Positions 58,198 through 64,000 of a stretch of DNA of 64,000 bases are shown here, in pieces; the stretch's first letter is position 1, and each line of letters starts with the position of its first letter. This DNA is from an uncultured Verrucomicrobiota bacterium (GTDB lineage Bacteria > Verrucomicrobiota > Verrucomicrobiia > Limisphaerales > UBA9464): NCBI GenBank assembly GCA_903916195.1, contig CAIWVP010000013.1, forward strand, positions 1-64,000. The letters run 5' to 3'. The notes below the pieces were generated by a model that had not been told where the DNA came from, did no database searches, and was given only the letters and a program-made list of their open reading frames with translations. A program made the position numbers and the translations under genes.

Positions 58198-59208
58198 ATG
58201 CCAGTTCGTCTAGGCCGTTTTGAGATGCCGAAGCGTTTGACCAAGGATGAGTCGAGCGCGACGGATACCTATGCCAAGTTTGTCGCGGAGCCCTTTGAGA
58301 CGGGCTTTGGGCACACCATCGGAAACTCGCTTCGTCGGGTTCTGCTCAGCTCGCTGGAGGGAAGCGCCATCACATCCGTCAAGATCGACGGGGCGATGCA
58401 CGAGTTCACGACCGTGGACGGCGTCGTCGAGGATGTGACCGATATCGTCCTGAACCTGAAGAAAATCAAGTTCAAGTCGACATCCCGCGAACCTGTCACC
58501 CTGTTGTTGTCCGCCAACAAAGAGGGCGTCGTCACCGCGGGCGACATCCAGCTCAAGCAGAACATCGAGGTGGTCAACCCCACCCAGCCGATCTGCACGC
58601 TCGACCGGAAGAAGAAGTTCGAGATGGAGATCGAGGTCAAGGTAGGCCGCGGTTTCTGCCCTTGGGACGAGAACAAGAAGGTCGACCAGTCCATCGGGGT
58701 GATTGCAATCGATTCTCTGTTTTCGCCGGTGAGCCGTGTCCGCTACGCGGTCGAGGCGGCCCGTGTCGGACAACGGACCGATTACGACAAGCTCTTGATC
58801 GAGATCTGGACCGATGGACGCATCTCTCCGGACGATGCGTTGACCCAGGCCTCGGCCATCCTCCAGCACCATCTCGACGTGTTCGTCGGCTACGACAAGA
58901 ACGCGATCGAGTTCGAGGAGGAGCAGAAGCCCCAGGACGACGAAAAGTCGAAGCTGCGGAAGCTGCTCAACATGAGCGTCAACGAAATCGAGTTGTCGGT
59001 CCGCGCCGCGAACTGCCTGAACAACGCGAACATCACCTCGGTCGGCCAGTTGGCCATGAAGACCGAGGCGGAGATGCTGAAGTACCGCAACTTCGGAAAA
59101 AAATCCTTGAACGAGATCAAAGAGAAGCTCACCGGTCTCGGCCTATCCCTCGGAATGAACATCGACGCCGCCCTGTTGGAGCCGTCGGTGGAACCCAAAA
59201 CCATCTGA
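58198..59208 (+). CDS. rpoA: DNA-directed RNA polymerase subunit alpha
   Basis: FVAEPFETGFGHTIGNSLRRVLLSSLEGSAITSVKIDGAMHEF; ELSVRAANCLNNANITSVGQLAMKTEAEMLKYRNFGKKSLNEIKEKL. Confidence 0.98.
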   Translation: MPVRLGRFEMPKRLTKDESSATDTYAKFVAEPFETGFGHTIGNSLRRVLLSSLEGSAITSVKIDGAMHEFTTVDGVVEDVTDIVLNLKKIKFKSTSREPVTLLLSANKEGVVTAGDIQLKQNIEVVNPTQPICTLDRKKKFEMEIEVKVGRGFCPWDENKKVDQSIGVIAIDSLFSPVSRVRYAVEAARVGQRTDYDKLLIEIWTDGRISPDDALTQASAILQHHLDVFVGYDKNAIEFEEEQKPQDDEKSKLRKLLNMSVNEIELSVRAANCLNNANITSVGQLAMKTEAEMLKYRNFGKKSLNEIKEKLTGLGLSLGMNIDAALLEPSVEPKTI

Positions 59209-59214
59209 CGTACC

Positions 59215-59757
59215 ATGCGCCACCTTCGTCGCACCGCCAAACTCGGCCGCACCGGCTCACATCGCAACGCGATGTTGGCCAACATGATTTGCAGCCTCAT
59301 CAAGCATAAGCGTATCACCACGACGCTTGCGAAAGCCAAAGCGGCCCGCCCGGTCGCCGAGAAGTTGCTCACCTTGGGCAAGCATGCCCAGGTCGCCATC
59401 GCTTCCATCGCCGCCGCTGGCGACGACAAGCAGAAGGCCTTGGGGACCGCTCAGAACGTCCACTACCGCCGCCTCGCCGCCGCCAAGCTTCGGCAGCACC
59501 CGCGCACCCAGTTCAAGGGGACCAAGAAGTTCCCGGGCAAAGTCGCACGCGAGCTGTTCCGTGAGAACGAGGACGTCGTGCACATCTTGTTCGATAAAAT
59601 CGCGCCGCTTTTCAAGGAGCGCTCCGGCGGCTACACCCGCATCGTCAAACTCGGCCAACGCCGGGGTGACGTCGCCCACATGGCCATCCTCGAGTGGGTC
59701 GAACAACCGACCACCGAGACCACCCCTGTGGTCGCGCCGGCTGAAGCATCCAAGTAA
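59215..59757 (+). CDS. rplQ: 50S ribosomal protein L17
   Basis: MRHLRRTAKLGRTGSHRNAMLANMICSLIKHKRITTTLAKAKAARPVAEKLLTL; SGGYTRIVKLGQRRGDVAHMAILEWVE. Confidence 0.97.
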   Translation: MRHLRRTAKLGRTGSHRNAMLANMICSLIKHKRITTTLAKAKAARPVAEKLLTLGKHAQVAIASIAAAGDDKQKALGTAQNVHYRRLAAAKLRQHPRTQFKGTKKFPGKVARELFRENEDVVHILFDKIAPLFKERSGGYTRIVKLGQRRGDVAHMAILEWVEQPTTETTPVVAPAEASK

Positions 59758-59789
59758 GTTTTGCGGGCCATCCGGCTCGTGTCAGAGAA

Positions 59790-59823
59790 GGCGTCCCGGC
59801 TCAAGCAGGGACGCCTATTTTTT
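59790..59823 (+). terminator. intrinsic terminator after rplQ
   Basis: GGCGTCCC ggctcaagca GGGACGCC then TATTTTTT. Confidence 0.93.
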
Positions 59824-60154
59824 GGTTTCCGTCAGCACGGGGATCGGGTGGCAGCGGGAAGCAAGAGACGGCAGTGTCCATGGGTATCGGCGAGATGGGC
59901 GCGGTTTGGCGATTTCACGCGCCCTCGCGCGATGCGTTCGTCTTGGGCGACGTCATCGTCTCCATCGCCATCGGCCGGATGCCGTGATCTTGACTTGGTC
60001 TAAGGCGGGACGGTCTCGTGCTGGAGACGGCGGCCGCGTTCGTACTCGTTCCGGATCGGCGGCCGTCCTTCCCGGCTCCGGTGGGTAGGATCTTCACCGC
60101 GCCGGCCACAGGCGGCACGGTATCGTTCCGTGTCCGCCCTCCCGGGGCCGCGGT

Positions 60155-61483
60155 CTACTCGAACGGCTCGACCCGGATCATCACCGGCGCGTCCTTCACG
60201 GCGCTGAGCTTCGCGATCTGGGCGAGGGCGCGCTTCATCGCGGCATTCGGTGCGTCGTGGATCATCAGGATGACCGGCACGGTCTCACCGGCGTGGCCTT
60301 CGGGCTGGATGATCGACGAGATGCCGATGCGGGCCTTCGCGAGGAGGTTGGCGATGCGGGCGAAGACGCCGGGCCGGTCCACGACCGTGAGGCGCACGTA
60401 GTAGCGGGAGACCACGTCGTCCATCGGCACCACGCAGCCGTCGCCGGAATGGGCGACGAAGCAGGGGACGCGGTTGTGCGAACCGTGCTTGAGATCGAGC
60501 GCGGCGTCGGCGAGGTCGCTGAGGACGGCGCTCGCGGTCGGTTCGGCGCCGGCGCCGCGGCCGTAGAAGAGTGTGTCGCCCACGACATCGCCGCGGACGG
60601 AGATGGCGTTGAACGCGTGGTTCACCGAGGCGAGCACATGGGTGTCCGGCACCAGTGCGGGATACACGGCGACCTGGATCGGCGGGCATGGGCCGGGACG
60701 ACCGCGTTTCGCGGACGGGACCTGCTTGACCACGCCGAGCAGCTTGATGGTGTAGCCGAGCCGCGCGGCGAACTGGATGTCCAGCTTGCTGATGCCGCGG
60801 ATGCCTTCCGTGTGGATCTGGCCGGGCTTCACCCAGAAACCGTGCGCCAACGAGGCGAGGATGCCCGTCTTGTGGGCTGCGTCGTGGCCGTCGATGTCCA
60901 GCGAGGGCTCGGCCTCGGCGTATCCAAGGCGCTGGGCGTCGGCGAGGACGTCGGCGAACTCCGCGCCCTCCAGCTTCATCCGGGTGAGGATGTAGTTGCA
61001 GGTGCCGTTGACGATGCCGTGCACGGAGATCAGCCGGTTCCCGACGAGCGATTCGCGCAGGACCTTGATGACCGGGATGCCGCCGGCGACCGACGCCTCG
61101 TAGTAGAGGTTTGCTCCATGCTTGGCCGCGGCGGCGAAGAGCTCCGGTCCGTGCGTGGATAGCAGGGCCTTGTTCGCGGTCACCACCGGTTTGCCCAAGC
61201 GCAGCGCGGCGAGCACGACCTCCTTCGCGGTGGTCGTCCCGCCCATCAGCTCGACGATCACCTGCACCGCGGGGTCCTGGACGACGCCGCGCCAATCGTC
61301 GGTCAGCAGACCGGCGGGGATCGCGGCTGCGCGGGCCTTCGTGAGGTCGCGGACGGCGACTTTGGCGACGGTCAATCCGATGCCGAGCCGCGAGGCCATG
61401 AGCGCGCCGTTGCGTTGCAGAGCTTGGTGGACGCCGCCGCCCACGGTGCCGCCTCCGATGAGGCCGAATGTGACCTGTTGCAT
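60155..61483 (-). CDS. hom: homoserine dehydrogenase
   Basis: FGLIGGGTVGGGVHQALQ; VVTANKALLSTHGPELF; VHGIVNGTCNYILTRM; LGYAEAEPSLDIDGHDAAHKTGILASLA; C-terminal ACT-like region. Confidence 0.96.
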   Translation of the reverse strand: MQQVTFGLIGGGTVGGGVHQALQRNGALMASRLGIGLTVAKVAVRDLTKARAAAIPAGLLTDDWRGVVQDPAVQVIVELMGGTTTAKEVVLAALRLGKPVVTANKALLSTHGPELFAAAAKHGANLYYEASVAGGIPVIKVLRESLVGNRLISVHGIVNGTCNYILTRMKLEGAEFADVLADAQRLGYAEAEPSLDIDGHDAAHKTGILASLAHGFWVKPGQIHTEGIRGISKLDIQFAARLGYTIKLLGVVKQVPSAKRGRPGPCPPIQVAVYPALVPDTHVLASVNHAFNAISVRGDVVGDTLFYGRGAGAEPTASAVLSDLADAALDLKHGSHNRVPCFVAHSGDGCVVPMDDVVSRYYVRLTVVDRPGVFARIANLLAKARIGISSIIQPEGHAGETVPVILMIHDAPNAAMKRALAQIAKLSAVKDAPVMIRVEPFE

Positions 61484-61650
61484 ACCAGGCGCGAAGCGTG
61501 CCGATGCGCCGTGGACGGGACAACGCGATTCTGACCGGGGGATTCTGACCGGGCCCGGGTCGGCCCCATCCGCATGCGCCCTCCGGCCGGTCTGCAGAAG
61601 TTTCGCCGTCGTTGCGCGGCGGGCTGCCGATCCGCTAGCTTGCCCGTCCT

Positions 61651-63369
61651 GTGACCGCGAAGAAACTTGTCCCCGCCGCGCCCGCCACGCCGACCCGCCC
61701 CCGCACCGTGGGGCTCATCTCGCTCGGTTGCGCCAAGAACCTCGTCGATGCCGAGATCATGCTCGGGTCGTTGCTCAAGGGCGGCTTCGAGATCGTGAAC
61801 GACCCGGCCGAGGCGGATGCCGTCATCGTCAACACCTGTTCCTTCATCGACGCGGCACAGGAGGAGAGTGTAGACACCATCTTCGAGTCGACTGAGTTCC
61901 GCGAGAAGACGCGGCCCGGCCAAGCGGTGATCGTCTCCGGCTGCATGCCCCAGAGGTTCCGCGAGGAGCTGCCCAAACTCATGCCCGAGGTGGATGTCTT
62001 CATGGGCATCGACCAGGTGGAGCAGGTCGGCCAGCTGGTCGAGCAAGCGATCGCGAGCCGGGCGCTCAAGGTCCAGGATCCCAAGGCCGTCACGTCCGCC
62101 GCCAAGGCCGCGCTCAAGGCCAAGCTCGCCGAGCTCGAGGGGGCGAAGGGCCGGCACGACCACGACCACGGCGATGACCAAGGGGCGTCGTCCGGAGCGG
62201 ACGGGAAGCCCGGCAAGACCAAGAAGGTCGTGGCGGCCAAGGCGGCGCCGGCGAAGCCCGTCGTCGATGTCACGTCACGTCCGCTGTACATCCCGCAGTT
62301 CGAGACGCCGCGGTTCCGTCTGACGCCGAAACATTTCGCCTACGTGAAGATCGCGGAGGGCTGCAACCATCCGTGCAGTTTCTGCATCATCCCGCGCATG
62401 CGCGGCTCGCACCGCAGCCGCACCCAGGCCGATGTCGTCGCCGAGGCCAAGGCGCTGATCAAGGACGGCGTGAAGGAGCTGAACCTGATCTCGCAGGACT
62501 CCACCTACTACGGCCTCGATCTGCGCCCGGGACATTCCCGCGCCATCGCGTCGCCGGAGAAGTTCACGGCGGCCACCAAGGCGTTGGCTGCGGATGCGAC
62601 CACGCTCAGCTCCTTGCTGCGCGAACTGGACGCGATCAAGGGCGATTTCTGGATCCGCCTGCTCTACACGCATCCGGCCCACTGGACCGACGAGCTCATC
62701 CGCACCATCGCTGATTGCCCGAAGGTGGCGCGCTACGTGGACATGCCGCTCCAGCACGTCCACGACGACCTGCTGGCCCGCATGCGCCGCGAGACGACCG
62801 GCGATTATATCCGCGAACTGATCGCGAAGATCCGCGCCGGCGTCCCCGGGATCGCCTTGCGCACGACCTTCATCGTCGGCTTCCCCGGCGAGACCGAGGC
62901 GCATCTTCGGACGCTGCTGGATTTCATCCGCGACACGAGGTTCGAGCGGCTCGGCGTGTTCGCCTACTCGCAGGAGGACGGCACCATCGCGGGCAAGATG
63001 GCGGGGCAGGTCACCCCGAAGCAGCGCCAGAAACGCCGTGGGCAGGCGATGGCGGCGCAGCACGAGGTCGCGGTGGGGGTCGCAGAATCGTTCGTCGGGC
63101 GCACGCTCAAGGTGCTGGTCGAGGGCGAGGCCACGGCCAAGCAGATCGAAGCGGCGCGCGTGCAGTCGTGGGAGCACGGCCTGATGCGCGACGGCGCGGC
63201 CGCCGATGCGAAGCTCGGCACGCGGAAGTACCTGGTCGCCCGCGGCGAGGCCGACGCTCCCGATATCGATGGCCGGGTGTACATCCGCGGCAAGCTGCCG
63301 GTCGGCCAGTTCGCGCAGGTGAAGATCGTCGGCCACACCGATTACGACCTGATCGCGGAGCCGGTCTGA
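61651..63369 (+). CDS. rimO: ribosomal protein S12 methylthiotransferase RimO with two apparent insertions
   Basis: VGLISLGCAKNLVDAEIMLGSL; radical SAM AEGCNHPCSFCIIPRMRG; C-terminal TRAM-like domain. Confidence 0.9.
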   Translation: MTAKKLVPAAPATPTRPRTVGLISLGCAKNLVDAEIMLGSLLKGGFEIVNDPAEADAVIVNTCSFIDAAQEESVDTIFESTEFREKTRPGQAVIVSGCMPQRFREELPKLMPEVDVFMGIDQVEQVGQLVEQAIASRALKVQDPKAVTSAAKAALKAKLAELEGAKGRHDHDHGDDQGASSGADGKPGKTKKVVAAKAAPAKPVVDVTSRPLYIPQFETPRFRLTPKHFAYVKIAEGCNHPCSFCIIPRMRGSHRSRTQADVVAEAKALIKDGVKELNLISQDSTYYGLDLRPGHSRAIASPEKFTAATKALAADATTLSSLLRELDAIKGDFWIRLLYTHPAHWTDELIRTIADCPKVARYVDMPLQHVHDDLLARMRRETTGDYIRELIAKIRAGVPGIALRTTFIVGFPGETEAHLRTLLDFIRDTRFERLGVFAYSQEDGTIAGKMAGQVTPKQRQKRRGQAMAAQHEVAVGVAESFVGRTLKVLVEGEATAKQIEAARVQSWEHGLMRDGAAADAKLGTRKYLVARGEADAPDIDGRVYIRGKLPVGQFAQVKIVGHTDYDLIAEPV

Positions 63370-63540
63370 ACGGTCAGAGCGGCAAGTCCGCACGACCCGG
63401 AGGGCGGCGGTGATCGGCGGCGGGTCGAAGGATCTTCGCCTTCGCAGGGGGACGTCGCCGGGAAGCCCTGATGTTCCTGGGGATGACCGGGCTCGTGGGT
63501 CCGGCTCCCGTGGCGACACCTCTCCGCCAGGGCGCCGGCA

Positions 63541-64000
63541 TCAGCGCCGGCGCAAGCGCAGCGCGTTCCCGATCACCACAACGTCGCTCAGGCCCATGGC
63601 CAGCGCGCACACGACGGGACTGAGGAAGCCGAGAGCCGCGAGAGGGATAGCGGCCGCGTTGTAGAAGAAGGCCCAGAACAAATTCTGGCGGATCACCCGC
63701 AACGTCGCCTGCGCGAGGTCGAGCGCGGCGGGGATCGCGGCGAGATCCGCGCGGAGAAGCACGATGTCCGCCGCTTCGCGCGCCACGTCGGTCGCCCGGG
63801 AGACCGCGATGCCGAGATCGGCCTGCGCGAGCGCAGGACCGTCGTTCAGACCGTCGCCGATGAACGCCACCCGCCTGCCTTCGCCCTGGAGCCGCCGGAT
63901 GTGCGCCGCTTTCTGCTCAGGATGCACCTCGGCGAAGACGTCCGCCGCGGCGATCCCGACCTCGTGAGCGACGGCGTCGGCGGTCCGGCGGTTGTCGCCG
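63541..64000 (-). CDS. heavy-metal-translocating P-type ATPase, C-terminal part (truncated by window edge)
   Basis: GDNRRTADAVAHEVGIAAADVFAEVHPEQKAAHIRRLQGEGRRVAFIGDGLNDGPALAQADLGIAV. Confidence 0.92.
   Translation of the reverse strand, partial: GDNRRTADAVAHEVGIAAADVFAEVHPEQKAAHIRRLQGEGRRVAFIGDGLNDGPALAQADLGIAVSRATDVAREAADIVLLRADLAAIPAALDLAQATLRVIRQNLFWAFFYNAAAIPLAALGFLSPVVCALAMGLSDVVVIGNALRLRRR

Overview
High-GC bacterial chromosome segment, most consistent with Verrucomicrobia/PVC on family content (inference, not computed). It is mostly well-ordered core genome with one accessory respiratory island. Contents from left to right: truncated tRNA (GGN anticodon, probably Thr); PVC-type heme-binding dehydrogenases, deoC and a PQQ-dehydrogenase/cytochrome c; prfB, coaB, rplS-trmD-khpA-rpsP; leuA with a candidate attenuator; dinB, rpmB, mqnC, S9 peptidase; IscA-type gene, hscB, moaC, ruvA; kamA and a PEP-CTERM-like protein; NarL-type regulator with a truncated kinase; dusB; TonB receptor; a nitrite-respiration island (Crp/Fnr, DUF2249, porin-like barrel, diheme cytochrome, GYD, cupin, NirK-cytochrome c, NirV-like SUMF, SCO) with three FNR/DNR-like palindromes; a ribosomal protein cluster from rplB to rplQ, including a 37-aa rpmJ missing from the ORF track; hom, rimO and a partial metal P-type ATPase. 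Most noteworthy: (1) a periplasmic HCX5R phosphatase fused to a C-terminal CxxCH heme segment next to the NirK island; (2) TTGAC-N4-ATCAA-like sites at three promoters of that island; (3) a chimeric relic joining a Ser/Thr-kinase N-terminus to an ECF sigma C-terminus with two in-frame TAA codons; (4) several intergenic elements with 7-12 nt tandem repeats, some inside long inverted repeats; (5) a leader peptide, antiterminator and terminator before leuA. No CRISPR array, prophage, transposase or recognisable defence island was seen.
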